Origin: Buchananella felis
GTDB taxonomy: Bacteria > Actinomycetota > Actinomycetes > Actinomycetales > Actinomycetaceae
DNA length: 64,000 nucleotides
Reading direction: 5' to 3' (one strand)
Assembly: GCF_041380015.1 (NCBI RefSeq)
Contig: NZ_CP159978.1
Below are positions 7,917-17,276 of this stretch, piece by piece. Numbering within the stretch: position 1 is the first letter of the stretch; every line of letters starts with the position of its first letter. Position numbers and translations under genes: made by a program. The notes under the pieces were generated by a model. It saw nothing but the letters and a program-made list of their open reading frames with translations. It was not told the origin of the DNA and did not search any database.

Positions 7917-9431
7917 CTAACTCCCCTTTCGGGCCACCACGGCACCGGACTTGCGGCGCGTCCACCTGCTTGCGCCCCCGGCGCCTTGCTGCTGGCTGCT
8001 AGCCCGGTTGATCGCGAAGAAGAAGCCCACCGCCCACAGCGATGAAACCAGAGAGGATCCGCCCTCGCTGATGAACGGCAGCGGCACGCCGATCACCGGC
8101 AGGACGCCGGTGGCCATGCCCATGTTGATGAAGCCCTGCACCCCCAGGTAGGTGGCCACGCAGGCGCCGAACACCTGGGCCGAGCGGTGGGGTGCGCGCG
8201 CCGCGATCCGGAACAGCGCGTAGATGAACAGGACGAAGAGGAACAGGAAGATGAGGGCACCGATGAGACCGTACTCCTCCCCCAGGATCGCGAATATGTA
8301 GTCGCTGCGGAAGTGTTCCAGGTAGCCCCACTTGAAGCGGGACTGGCCCGGCCCGGTGCCCTGCACCCCGCCGGTGGCCAGGGCCCACACGGCCTTGTCC
8401 TCCTGCTCCGGGTAGGTCCCCTCCGGGAACCCCACCCGCCCCCGGAACGAGCGAGCGAAGCGGGAGGCGCGTTCCGAGTCGAAGTAGACCACCAGGCCCA
8501 TGACGGTGCCCGCCACGGCGCCCACGGCGGCAACAATGCTCATCCTCAGCCCGGACAGCCACATCCCCACCGCAGCTATCGCCACGAACATGAGGGAGGT
8601 GCCCACGTCCTTGCCGATCAAGACCGAGCCGATCGAGAGCAGCACCGGGCCGAACATGGCGGCCCTGCCCTGCCAGGTCTTCAGGCTGAACCAGGGCTGG
8701 GTGATCAGCCAGCCGATGTATAGGGCGAAGACCACCTTGTGGAACTCAGAGGGCTGCACACCAACGCCCCCTATCTCCAACCACGCCTTGTTTCCGTTCT
8801 TGTTGACGCCGAAGAACGAGGTGAACAGCTGCACCCCGATCGCCAGGGCCATGAACGCCGGCACCACGAACTTGTTGTTCCAGGTGCGCCACGGGATGGC
8901 CGCGGCCAAGAGCAGCAGGACCATGCCCGCGCCCTGGAACATGAAGTACTTGGGCACCCACTTGAACGGGCCCAGCTCCTCGTCTGGGGTGGGAACGGCG
9001 TTGACGGAGGTGCTCAGCAGCACCCCGACGATGAGGAATCCGACCAACGTGACCACCAGCAGCACCCGGTCGGTGCTGGGGCTGGAGGACGGCCGCGCCA
9101 GCAGCGCGCAGATCCTCTCCCACGTGGGCATGAGCCGGTCGCGCAGCCACACGAAGGGCGCGCTCAGCCACCTGCCCAGGGTTCGCAGGGCGTGCCTGTC
9201 GCTCGCCTGCCTGGTGGTACCGGCCTGCGGCGCCCCGCCTCCGTGTTCTTGCTCGGCCGCCCGGCGCGCATACCCGCCGTGGCCGACGTTGCCGCCCACC
9301 GCCCCGTAGCCGCCGGCGCGCGTGCTGCCCGCGCCCTGGGGCCGGGTGGCGCGCGCGGGGGCGGAGGCATGCCCGCGTCCCTGCCCGCGGCCCTGCCCGG
9401 GGCGCGGCGGCCTGGAGTTGGAGGGGTTCAT
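7917..9431 (-). CDS. ftsW: FtsW lipid II polymerase / SEDS divisome protein
   Basis: FtsW is the SEDS-family glycosyltransferase that works with FtsI at the septum. About ten membrane segments follow residue 120. Family motifs include GGVGVQPSEF, LIGKDVGTSL, HFRSDYIFAILGEEYGLIGAL and a C-terminal LPFISEGGSS. The cytoplasmic N-terminus is unusual: about 90 residues rich in Gly, Arg, Ala and Gln (GQGRGQGRGHASAPARATR), then RLMPTWERI before the first helix. It overlaps murD (ATGA) and is followed closely by murG-murC. This extension could bind nucleic acid or partners but looks like low-complexity expansion. Confidence 0.95.
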   Translation of the reverse strand: MNPSNSRPPRPGQGRGQGRGHASAPARATRPQGAGSTRAGGYGAVGGNVGHGGYARRAAEQEHGGGAPQAGTTRQASDRHALRTLGRWLSAPFVWLRDRLMPTWERICALLARPSSSPSTDRVLLVVTLVGFLIVGVLLSTSVNAVPTPDEELGPFKWVPKYFMFQGAGMVLLLLAAAIPWRTWNNKFVVPAFMALAIGVQLFTSFFGVNKNGNKAWLEIGGVGVQPSEFHKVVFALYIGWLITQPWFSLKTWQGRAAMFGPVLLSIGSVLIGKDVGTSLMFVAIAAVGMWLSGLRMSIVAAVGAVAGTVMGLVVYFDSERASRFARSFRGRVGFPEGTYPEQEDKAVWALATGGVQGTGPGQSRFKWGYLEHFRSDYIFAILGEEYGLIGALIFLFLFVLFIYALFRIAARAPHRSAQVFGACVATYLGVQGFINMGMATGVLPVIGVPLPFISEGGSSLVSSLWAVGFFFAINRASSQQQGAGGASRWTRRKSGAVVARKGS

Positions 9432-10897
9432 CGCGTTTCGCCCATCTCGTGAACTGCGGCGGCGAACAGGTCGCCGCGCTGGCCGTAGGAGGAGAACTGG
9501 TCCCAGGACGCCGCCGCCGGGGCCAGCAGCACCGTGTCCCCGGGCTGGGCCATGCGCGCGGCCCGGGCCACCGCCTCGCGGGAGACTGCCTCCGGTGAGC
9601 CGTGCGGCACCGCCTGGCAGTCAACGCCGTTGCGTTCCAGGGCGCCCACCAGGGCGGTGGTTTCCTTGCCGATCACCACGGCGCCGCGCAGGCGCCCGGC
9701 TACCTCGGCCACCAGGGGCGTGAGGTCCGTGCCCTTGGTGTCGCCCCCGACGATCCACACTGCGGTGCCCGGGGCCACCCCTGCCAGTGCGGCGCGCGCC
9801 GCGTGGGGGTTGGTGGCCTTGGAGTTGTCCACGTAGGTCACCCCGCCGCTGACCGCGACCACCTGGCCCCGGTGGGAGTCCAGCTGGAAGGAGCGCAGCA
9901 CCGGGGCCACACTTTGCGGATCCAGCCCGGCGCTGAGCGCCAAGGCGGTGGCAGCGAGCACGTCCACCACCAGGTGGCCGGCGGGAACCTCCCCGCCGCT
10001 GAGCCCCGAAAGGTCTGCGAAGGTCGCCAGCTGGCGCGCCTCGCGGTGGCGGGCGTCCAGGAAGGCCCTGTCCACCAGGATGTCCTCCACCACGCCCAGC
10101 TCGGAGGGGCCGGGCACGCCCAGGGTGACGCCGATGGCGCGGGCCCCCTCGGCGACGTCGGCCTCCTCCACCATCGCGCGGGTGGCGGGGTCAGGGGTGT
10201 AGATAGCGGCGGCCCGGGTGCCCTCGTATACGCGCGCCTTGGCCGCCCGGTAGTGCTCCAGGCTGCCGTGCCAGTCCAGGTGATCTGGGGCCAGGTTCAG
10301 GCACACCGAACCCAGCGCCCCCAGGCGGCCGGTGTCCTGCAGCTGGAAGGAGGACAGCTCGAGCGCCAGCGCCTGCGCGCCGGTGGCGGAACCTAGCTCT
10401 GCGGCCACCCGGATCAGCGGGGTGCCGACGTTGCCGACGGCCACGGTGCGCAGCCCGGCCGACTCCAGCAGGGCCGCAGTGAGCCTGACCGTCGTGGTCT
10501 TGCCGTTGGTGCCGGTGATGGCCAGCCAGGGGGTGTCCGGGCGTGAACCCGCCTCTTGGAGCCGGCGGGCCAGCTCGATCTCGGAGATCACGGGCACCCC
10601 GGCCTCGGCCAGGGCCAGACGCACCGGCGTGTGGGGGGCGATCCCCGGGGAGGTGATGACAAGGCGGGGGGCGGCCGCGATGGCGCGGGCGGCCAGGTCT
10701 GCAGCGTCGGACGCCAACTGCACCTGGGCACGCGGGGCGGCGGCGCGGGCGCGCTCCACCGCCTCCTCAGAGGTGTCTAGGCCGATCGGGTGGGCTCCCA
10801 GGGTTGAGAGCACCTCCAGCACGGCCACGCCGGTGGTACCCAGTCCAAGGACCAGGGGGCGGGACAGGCTGGAGACGTATTCGGCTAGCTCACTCAC
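9428..10897 (-). CDS. murD: UDP-N-acetylmuramoyl-L-alanine--D-glutamate ligase
   Basis: MurD adds D-Glu to UDP-MurNAc-L-Ala in the cytoplasm. The ATP loop GTNGKTTT lies at residues 129-136. The Mur-ligase central domain (LALELSSFQLQ, LNLAPDHLDWHGSLEHYRAAKARVY) and the C-terminal domain (VTYVDNSKATNPHAARAAL) are all present. The start was set at GTG 10897, which overlaps the mraY TGA as GTGA and gives 489 residues, the normal length. The open frame further upstream reads antisense-like Arg/His-rich sequence inside mraY and is not real. The stop overlaps the ATG of ftsW. Confidence 0.96.
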   Translation of the reverse strand: MSELAEYVSSLSRPLVLGLGTTGVAVLEVLSTLGAHPIGLDTSEEAVERARAAAPRAQVQLASDAADLAARAIAAAPRLVITSPGIAPHTPVRLALAEAGVPVISEIELARRLQEAGSRPDTPWLAITGTNGKTTTVRLTAALLESAGLRTVAVGNVGTPLIRVAAELGSATGAQALALELSSFQLQDTGRLGALGSVCLNLAPDHLDWHGSLEHYRAAKARVYEGTRAAAIYTPDPATRAMVEEADVAEGARAIGVTLGVPGPSELGVVEDILVDRAFLDARHREARQLATFADLSGLSGGEVPAGHLVVDVLAATALALSAGLDPQSVAPVLRSFQLDSHRGQVVAVSGGVTYVDNSKATNPHAARAALAGVAPGTAVWIVGGDTKGTDLTPLVAEVAGRLRGAVVIGKETTALVGALERNGVDCQAVPHGSPEAVSREAVARAARMAQPGDTVLLAPAAASWDQFSSYGQRGDLFAAAVHEMGETR

Positions 10898-11985
10898 TCT
10901 CCAAATGCTGCCTTCACCCACTCGGCGTAGAAAACAACCACGCCGAGGCCCGCGAAGATTCCGGCGATGAGCCAGAAGCGAATCACTACCGTGATCTCCT
11001 TCCAGCCCTTCTGCTCGAAGTGGTGGTGCAGCGGCGCCATGCGGAATATGCGCTTGCCGGTGAGCTTGAACGAGCCCACCTGCAGCACCACCGAGATGGT
11101 GGTGAGCACGAACAGGCCGCCGATGATCGCGGCCAGCAACTCGGTCTGGGTCAGGATCGACAGGCCGGCCACGGCACCACCGAGGGCCAGGGAGCCGGTG
11201 TCGCCCATGAAGATGATGGCAGGCGGGGCGTTCCACCACAGGAAGCCCACCAGCGCGCCCACCAGGGCGGCGGAGACCACGGCCAGGTCGCGCGAGTCAC
11301 GCACCTCGTAGCAGCCGGGCACCAGTCCGGTCTCGCAGGCCTGCGAGCCCTGCCAGAACGCGATGAGGGTGTAGGCGCCGAACACGAAGATAGAGGCGCC
11401 GGTGGCCAGGCCGTCCAGGCCGTCGGTGAGGTTGACGCCGTTGGACCAGGCGGAGATCAGGAAGTTGGCCCACAGCATGAACAGGACCATGCCGATTCCC
11501 GCTCCCCACGCGCTCAGGTCCAGGCCGGGCAGGTCCCGCGTGAAGGAGATGGCCATGGAGGCCGGGGTCTGCCCGCTGGCGTCCGGGAAGTAGAGCACCA
11601 TGACGGAGAAGGCGATCCCGACCAGGGCCTGGCCGATCAGCTTGGCACGCGCGTTCAGCCCCAGCGAGCGCTGGTGGGAGATCTTGATGTAGTCGTCCAG
11701 GAAGCCGATGAAGCCGAGCCCGCAGACCAGGAAGAACAGCATCAGCGCCGACGCGCTGGGCAGCCTGCCCGCGTAGGCCAGCGCGATCCCGTAGCCCACC
11801 AGCGTGGCAACGATGAAGACCACCCCGCCCATGGTGGGGGTGCCTCGCTTAGTGAAGTGGGAGGTGGGACCGTCCTGCCGGATGAACTGGCCGTACTGGT
11901 TGCGCACCAGCAGCTTGGCGAACACACGGGTGCCCACAACCGACAAGGCCAGGGCCGCGCCAAAGGCCACGAGGATGGAAATCAC
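10894..11985 (-). CDS. mraY: Phospho-N-acetylmuramoyl-pentapeptide transferase
   Basis: MraY transfers phospho-MurNAc-pentapeptide to undecaprenyl phosphate, making lipid I. This polytopic membrane protein has ten predicted helices. Signature residues are the FLDDYIK pair (Asp97, Asp98), NLTDGLDGLA at about 185-194, GDTGSLALGG, and the PLHHHFE triad near residue 322. GTG 11985 is preceded by GGAGG six bases upstream. It lies 16 bases after murF and overlaps murD by four bases. The length of 363 residues is normal. Confidence 0.97.
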   Translation of the reverse strand: MISILVAFGAALALSVVGTRVFAKLLVRNQYGQFIRQDGPTSHFTKRGTPTMGGVVFIVATLVGYGIALAYAGRLPSASALMLFFLVCGLGFIGFLDDYIKISHQRSLGLNARAKLIGQALVGIAFSVMVLYFPDASGQTPASMAISFTRDLPGLDLSAWGAGIGMVLFMLWANFLISAWSNGVNLTDGLDGLATGASIFVFGAYTLIAFWQGSQACETGLVPGCYEVRDSRDLAVVSAALVGALVGFLWWNAPPAIIFMGDTGSLALGGAVAGLSILTQTELLAAIIGGLFVLTTISVVLQVGSFKLTGKRIFRMAPLHHHFEQKGWKEITVVIRFWLIAGIFAGLGVVVFYAEWVKAAFGE

Positions 11986-12001
11986 TGCTGTCCTCCGAGC
12001 T

Positions 12002-13402
12002 TTAGTTCAGAGCTTCCGCAAGCCTATACGCGCCAGAGCCGTGCGAGCCCTTAATGAGAACAACGTCTCCAGGGCGCAAGTCCAGCAGCTCGCGCGCCTG
12101 CTCCGGGCTGGAGGCGTAGAACACCTGCGCTCCCCCGGCCGCCGCGGCCTGCCCCAGCGGCTCCGCCGCCTGGCCCAGCGCGATCACCACGTCCGCCCCG
12201 GCCTGCGCGGCGGCCTGGCCCACGCGGGCGTGAATCTCAGCGGAGGTCTCGCCCAACTCCAGCATCTCCCCGAGCACGGCCAGCGCGCGCCCGCCCTCCT
12301 CCCGCCTGGGGGCGGCGAGGTCTTGCAGCACGCGCAGGGCGGCGCGCATCGAGTCCTCGTTGGCGTTGTAGGAGTCGTCGATCACCAGCACGCCGTCGGC
12401 GCTTTGGCGCACGTCCATCCGGTGCGGGCTGGCCGGGCCGTGGGTGGAGAGCACGGCGGCCGCCTCGGCCACGCCCAGGCCCAGCTCCAGTGCGAAGGTG
12501 GCGGCGGCCAGGGCGTTGGCCACGTGGTGCGCGCCCACCAGCCGCAGGTCGACCCGCGCGCTCTGCGCCCCGGCGTACTCCAGGTCGAAGGAGGCGCGGC
12601 TGGTGGCGTCCAGCTTCACGTCCAGTGCCCGGCAGGTGGCTGCCCGCCCGCTGGCGGAGAAGGTCAGGCGCTTGGCGCCCGGGGCGCTCATTGCCGCAAC
12701 CTGGGCGTCGTCTGCGTTGAGCACGGCCACCCCGCCGGGAACCAGCCCGGCCAGGATCTCTGCCTTGGCGGCGGCCACCGCCGCGGCCGAGCCGAATCCG
12801 CCCAGGTGGGCGGTGCCGACCATGAGCACACCGGCCAGGTCCAGCGGCGCGATCGCGGTGAGCTCGTCGATGTGGCCCGGGCCGGAGGCACCCATCTCCA
12901 GCACCAGGTAGCGGGTTTCCTCCGTGCACTTCAGCACGGTCAGGGGCAGCCCGATCTCGTTGTTGTAGGAGGCCTGCGGGGCCACCGTCGGGCCCAGTTG
13001 CGCGCACAGCACGGCCAGCAGGTCCTTGGTGGTGGTCTTGCCCGCCGAGCCGGTCACGCCCAGCACGGTCAGCTTCTCCCCGCCCGCCTCGGCCTGCTCC
13101 CGCAGCCGGGCCAGCACGCCCGCAGCCAGCCTGCCGAGCGCGGCCACCGTGTTCTCCACCCGCACGTGCGGCACCGGCAGTTCGCGCTCGGCCAGGGTCA
13201 GCACCGCGCCGGCGTCGTGCGCGCGCTGCGCGTAGGCGTGCCCGTCGTTGCTCTCACCGGTGATCGCCACGAAGAGATCGCCGGCCCCCACCTCCCGCGA
13301 GTCGCGTACGACGTTGCCGCCCACCACGATTTCTTCCCCCGCCGGGGCAAAGAGCTGACCGCCGGTAAGGGCCGCGACCTCGGCGGCGCCAAGCGCGATC
13401 AC
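12002..13402 (-). CDS. murF: UDP-MurNAc-tripeptide--D-alanyl-D-alanine ligase
   Basis: MurF adds the D-Ala-D-Ala dipeptide, the last cytoplasmic step of the stem peptide. An N-terminal substrate domain (DSREVGAGDLFVAITGESNDGH), ATP loop GSAGKTTT near 118-125, the central domain and a C-terminal domain (VLVIDDSYNANEDSMRAAL) are all visible. The start at GTG 13402 overlaps the murE TGA as GTGA, the arrangement repeated elsewhere in this cluster. A GTG four codons upstream (13414) is an alternative with a poorer ribosome site. The length is 466 residues. Confidence 0.95.
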   Translation of the reverse strand: MIALGAAEVAALTGGQLFAPAGEEIVVGGNVVRDSREVGAGDLFVAITGESNDGHAYAQRAHDAGAVLTLAERELPVPHVRVENTVAALGRLAAGVLARLREQAEAGGEKLTVLGVTGSAGKTTTKDLLAVLCAQLGPTVAPQASYNNEIGLPLTVLKCTEETRYLVLEMGASGPGHIDELTAIAPLDLAGVLMVGTAHLGGFGSAAAVAAAKAEILAGLVPGGVAVLNADDAQVAAMSAPGAKRLTFSASGRAATCRALDVKLDATSRASFDLEYAGAQSARVDLRLVGAHHVANALAAATFALELGLGVAEAAAVLSTHGPASPHRMDVRQSADGVLVIDDSYNANEDSMRAALRVLQDLAAPRREEGGRALAVLGEMLELGETSAEIHARVGQAAAQAGADVVIALGQAAEPLGQAAAAGGAQVFYASSPEQARELLDLRPGDVVLIKGSHGSGAYRLAEALN

Positions 13403-14961
13403 GCCTTGCCCCACTTCTCGATCACGGCCTCCCGCATCACGGGGGCGTCGTTGTAGCGGTGGAAGACGCCCGCGATCTCCTGGTAGGGCTCGTGGCCCTT
13501 GCCGGTGACGATCACGGTGTCGTCGGGGCCTGCCAGCTGCACGCCCTCGCGCACCGCCTCGGCCCGGGTGAGGGCCTCGTGGACGTCCTCCATGCCGGGG
13601 CGCACCTCCCGCACGCCGGCCAGGATTGCCTGGCGGATGGTGGCGGCGTCCTCAGAGCGCGGGTTCTCGTCGGTGACCACCAGGACGTCGGCCAGCTCGG
13701 CCGCCACCGCGCCGAGCATCGGGCGCTTGCCCTGGTCGCGGTCGCCGTCGGAGCCGAAGACGATGATGATCCGGCCCGGGGTGATCGGGCGGATCGCCTG
13801 CAGGGCGAGGCGCAGCGCGTCGGGAGTGTGGGCGTAGTCCACGATGCACAGGGCCCGGCCCTCCTCGCGTTGGCTGACCCGCTGCATGCGGCCGGGAATG
13901 TTGTGGGCGCCGGCCACCGCCGCCACCACGGTGGCCTCGTCGATCCCCAGCTCCAGGGCCATCACGATCGCCAGGGCCGCGTTTTGGATGTTGACGCGCC
14001 CGGGCAGCGGGCACTGGGCGGTGATCTCGCGGCCGTCCGGGCCGCGCAGCAGGAAGGTGGAGGCGGCCTCCTCCAGGGAGACCCGCTCGTCGTGGACCGT
14101 CCAGTCCGCCTCGGTGTCGCCGTCGTAGGCGCGCACCGTGGTCACCGGGATCGTGGCGATCTGGGCCAGCTTGCGACCGTACTCGTCGTCCACGCAGACC
14201 ACGCCGGCGCGCGCGTGCTCCGGGGTGAACAGCTGGGCCTTGTCCAGCAGGTACTGGTCCATGGTGTTGTGGTAGTCCAGGTGGTCGCGCTGCAGGTTGG
14301 TAAAGCCCACCACGTCGAACACGATGCCATCCAGGCGCCCCAGGTCGATGGCGTGGCTGGAGGCCTCCAGGGAGGCGGCGTCCACGCCGTGCTCGCGGCC
14401 CATGCGCAGCAGCCGGTGCAGCACCGGTGCCTCCACGGTGGTGCGCGGAGACTCCACGGTCTTGTCCCCCACCCGCAGCTCCACGGTGCCCGCCACCACG
14501 CACGAGCCCCGGTGGGCCGCCAAGATGGCCTCCAGGAAGTAGGAGGTGGTGGTCTTGCCGTTCGTGCCCGTCACGGCCGTCTTGATCATCTCGCTGGCGG
14601 GGTCGCCGTACAGCTCCACGCTCAGCGGGCCGGCCAGCCGGCGCACGTCGGGGTGAACCAGCACCGGCACCCGCCCGGCCACACCGCTGTCCTGGCACAG
14701 CTGGGCGCCTGCCGCGTCGGTAATCACGGCCACCGCCCCGGCGTCCACGGCCGCCGGCGCGTACTGGGCGCCGTGCTTCTTCAGACCGGACAGGGCCAGG
14801 AACACCTCGCCGGCCCGCACGTCGGCCGAGTCCATCGTTGCGCCCGTGACTGCAACGTCGTCCACCGGCGCCTCATTGGCCGCCACCAACTCAAAGCGCT
14901 CCGCCAGCTTTGCCAGCGACTCGGAGCGCGGCTGCGGACGCATCTCAACCAGTTCCATCAT
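13399..14961 (-). CDS. murE: UDP-MurNAc-L-Ala-D-Glu diamino acid ligase
   Basis: MurE adds the third residue (a diamino acid) of the stem peptide. The Mur-ligase ATP loop GTNGKTTT lies at 132-139. The N-terminal UDP-MurNAc domain, central domain (GFTNLQRDHLDYHNTMDQYLLDKAQLF) and C-terminal domain (VDYAHTPDALRLAL, VVTDENPRSEDA) are visible. In DAP-adding enzymes the selectivity motif is DNPR; here it reads ENPR, so the diamino acid (DAP, Lys or Orn) should not be assumed. ATG 14961 is followed by a second ATG, and either may be used. It begins three bases after ftsI. Confidence 0.95.
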   Translation of the reverse strand: MMELVEMRPQPRSESLAKLAERFELVAANEAPVDDVAVTGATMDSADVRAGEVFLALSGLKKHGAQYAPAAVDAGAVAVITDAAGAQLCQDSGVAGRVPVLVHPDVRRLAGPLSVELYGDPASEMIKTAVTGTNGKTTTSYFLEAILAAHRGSCVVAGTVELRVGDKTVESPRTTVEAPVLHRLLRMGREHGVDAASLEASSHAIDLGRLDGIVFDVVGFTNLQRDHLDYHNTMDQYLLDKAQLFTPEHARAGVVCVDDEYGRKLAQIATIPVTTVRAYDGDTEADWTVHDERVSLEEAASTFLLRGPDGREITAQCPLPGRVNIQNAALAIVMALELGIDEATVVAAVAGAHNIPGRMQRVSQREEGRALCIVDYAHTPDALRLALQAIRPITPGRIIIVFGSDGDRDQGKRPMLGAVAAELADVLVVTDENPRSEDAATIRQAILAGVREVRPGMEDVHEALTRAEAVREGVQLAGPDDTVIVTGKGHEPYQEIAGVFHRYNDAPVMREAVIEKWGKA

Positions 14962-14964
14962 TTC

Positions 14965-16893
14965 CTAGTTTTCCTCTGACTCGGCGGGCACGTCGGTGCG
15001 AAGCGGGTAGGGCTTAAAGGGTACGGCGGTGGGGCGCTGATCCAGAATCCGCATCGAGGCAGAACCGATCGTCTGGAACACCGGCGCCGCCACCGTAGAG
15101 CCCCAGATGTCCTTGCGCGGGTTGTAGATGACCACGGTGATGGCAACCACGGGGGCGTTGGCGGGCAGCAAGCCGGAAAACGAGGCCACGGTGCCGCTGA
15201 CCTGCCCACCCGGGCCGATGATCTGGCTGGTGCCGGTCTTGCTGGCCGTCCGGTAGCCCTCCACCCGGCCGGCCGCGCCCGTACCGTCCCTGCTGGCGAC
15301 GGATTCCAGCATCGTCACCAGCTCCTTGGCGTGGGCCTCCTTCATCACCTGCCGCTCCTCGGGGCGCGGGGCGGCGCTGTACTGGCCGTCGGCGTTCGTG
15401 TAACCGTCCACCACGCGAGGGGCGCGGTAGATACCGCCGCCACCCACGGCCGCCATCATGGCGTTGAGCTGCAAAATCGTGCCGGAATAACCCTGACCGA
15501 ACATGGTGGTGTAGCGCTGGCGGCCATCCCACTGGCTCGCGGCCGTGAGCACGCCGGCGCTCTCGCCGGGCAGCTCGATGCCCGTGATCTCGCCGAAGCC
15601 GAACTGGCGCAGGTAGTTCTCCCGCAGCGAGTCATCCACCCGGTCGCCCACCTGCACGGTGCCGGTGTTCGACGACGCCGCCAGCACGCCCGTGGCCGTG
15701 TACGGCATCGTCTCGTGCTCGTCCGCGTCGCTGAAGCTCTCCCCGTTGGGAACCGTGTAGTAGTAGGGCGAGGTCACCGGCGTGGTGGGGGTGATCGCAC
15801 CAGAGTCCAGGGCCGCAGCGAAGGTGACGATCTTGCCCGTAGAACCGGGCTCCACCGGCGTGGTCACCGCCCTCGACTCGATCGTGCGGCCCTCCCACTG
15901 CGAAGACGGGGCCGACGGATCGAAGGAATTGGAGTCCGCCAGCGCCAGGATGCGCCCGGTCGAGACCTCCTGCACCACGGCCGTGCCCCAATCGGCCCCG
16001 AACTTAGCGACCGTGCCGTCGATCGCGTCCTGGGCCACCAGCTGCAAGTCACTGATCAGCGCGGTGTGGACGGTCTGGCCAGGGCGGGCCTCAGAGACCA
16101 CCACCTTATCGGAGCCGGGGATGTGCAGGCCGCTGGCGGAACGCTCGTAGTAGAACTCCCCCTTCGTGCCCTGCAGGTACTCGTCCTGGGTCAGCTCCAG
16201 GCCGGTGGCACCAATGACCTCGTCCTCCTCGTCGCCCTTCATGGTCAGGCCCGTCACCGTGGAGCCCACGCGCCCCGCCGGGTACTGACGCACGTACACG
16301 TCCTTCCGCTCGACGCCAGCGAAGTTCCACTCCTCGATCTGACGCCACTGGGTGGGCAAAATCCCCCGCGCAACCGGGTGCCACACGGCGTCCCCGGCCA
16401 GCTCACCACCCAGTTCGATGGGGTCACGCCCCAGGATCGGCCCCAGGATCTGCGCCGCGCCGTGCGCGCCCTCACCGATCACCACACAATCGGTTTCCTT
16501 GCCGTCCTCATCCGTGCCCTTGACCCGCTCCAGCTTGCCGGTCTGCGGGTTAATCTCCCGCTGACACACCACGTCCTGGCTGAGCAGCTGCAGGTTCGCG
16601 AAAACATCGACCCGCTCCACGGAGGTGGCCAGCACCGCCCCGGAGGCGTCCAGGATGTCGCCGCGCGGACCGAATTCCTCAAAGGAAACGGTGCGGGCAG
16701 ACAGGGCGCGACTGTTGAACTCCTCCCGGTTCCACACCTGGGCGCGCAGCAAACCGAGCCCCACCACCAGCACCATCGCCAATGACAGAGAGATGAACGC
16801 CCCCCACGCGCTGCGCGGGGGGCGCTGCGTCGGTGCTGCCACAGCCGCCTCCTGAGAGCCTACGAACATGCCAGGTGGACCAGGCGGCCTCAC
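14965..16893 (-). CDS. ftsI: Septal peptidoglycan transpeptidase (class B PBP, FtsI/PBP3)
   Basis: FtsI cross-links septal peptidoglycan. One membrane anchor is visible (ISLSLAMVLVVGLGLL, about 34-49), then the PBP dimerisation domain. The transpeptidase domain has active-site STGK (Ser351, Lys354), SSN at about 407-409 and KTGTSQ starting at Lys552. GTG 16893 overlaps the ftsL TGA as GTGA; an in-frame ATG eight codons later (MFVGSQ) is an alternative. The 642 residues are usual for actinobacterial FtsI. No PASTA repeats follow. Confidence 0.96.
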   Translation of the reverse strand: MRPPGPPGMFVGSQEAAVAAPTQRPPRSAWGAFISLSLAMVLVVGLGLLRAQVWNREEFNSRALSARTVSFEEFGPRGDILDASGAVLATSVERVDVFANLQLLSQDVVCQREINPQTGKLERVKGTDEDGKETDCVVIGEGAHGAAQILGPILGRDPIELGGELAGDAVWHPVARGILPTQWRQIEEWNFAGVERKDVYVRQYPAGRVGSTVTGLTMKGDEEDEVIGATGLELTQDEYLQGTKGEFYYERSASGLHIPGSDKVVVSEARPGQTVHTALISDLQLVAQDAIDGTVAKFGADWGTAVVQEVSTGRILALADSNSFDPSAPSSQWEGRTIESRAVTTPVEPGSTGKIVTFAAALDSGAITPTTPVTSPYYYTVPNGESFSDADEHETMPYTATGVLAASSNTGTVQVGDRVDDSLRENYLRQFGFGEITGIELPGESAGVLTAASQWDGRQRYTTMFGQGYSGTILQLNAMMAAVGGGGIYRAPRVVDGYTNADGQYSAAPRPEERQVMKEAHAKELVTMLESVASRDGTGAAGRVEGYRTASKTGTSQIIGPGGQVSGTVASFSGLLPANAPVVAITVVIYNPRKDIWGSTVAAPVFQTIGSASMRILDQRPTAVPFKPYPLRTDVPAESEEN

Positions 16894-17276
16894 TTAGCGG
16901 GCGAAGCCTCGGTCACCTCACCCACTGCCAGGGTAACCGTGCCGGGCGCCCCAGCCCGGACAAGCCCGAGTTCTGCGGCGCGCCGTGCCAGCTCCTGCGG
17001 GGACGCCGCAGACAGCGCGTCGCCCCGCAGGGACTCGAACTCGTCGTTCAGCACGCTGAGCTGGGACTCCAGGTCGTTGATCTGGTAGGTCTGCTCGGTG
17101 GACAAGGACGTGATCCCCACGGCCAGAGCCATGGCCGCAGCCACGATGGCCACACCGGTGGAGACCAAGAGCGTCATGAAGCGGCTCTTGGGAGCCGAGC
17201 GCACCATGCGCAGCTGCGCCCGCTCCGGACGGATGCGGACAGCAGGCCTGGTAGAGCGTACAGGTACGGCACTCAT
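16890..17276 (-). CDS. ftsL: FtsL-like divisome protein
   Basis: This is a small bitopic divisome protein. A basic N-terminus (RIRPERAQLRMVRSAPKSRF) leads into one membrane helix (MTLLVSTGVAIVAAAMALAV, about 34-53). A short periplasmic leucine-zipper-like coiled coil follows (QTYQINDLESQLSVLNDEFESLR). Family members are very divergent, so the call rests on topology, size (128 residues) and position between rsmH and ftsI. Its ATG shares a base with the rsmH stop (TAATG), and its stop overlaps ftsI. Confidence 0.9.
   Translation of the reverse strand: MSAVPVRSTRPAVRIRPERAQLRMVRSAPKSRFMTLLVSTGVAIVAAAMALAVGITSLSTEQTYQINDLESQLSVLNDEFESLRGDALSAASPQELARRAAELGLVRAGAPGTVTLAVGEVTEASPAK

Noticed and set aside
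13459..14979. 506-codon plus-strand open frame over murE
   Set aside because: Antisense shadow with no family motif and biased composition; murE has all Mur-ligase motifs.
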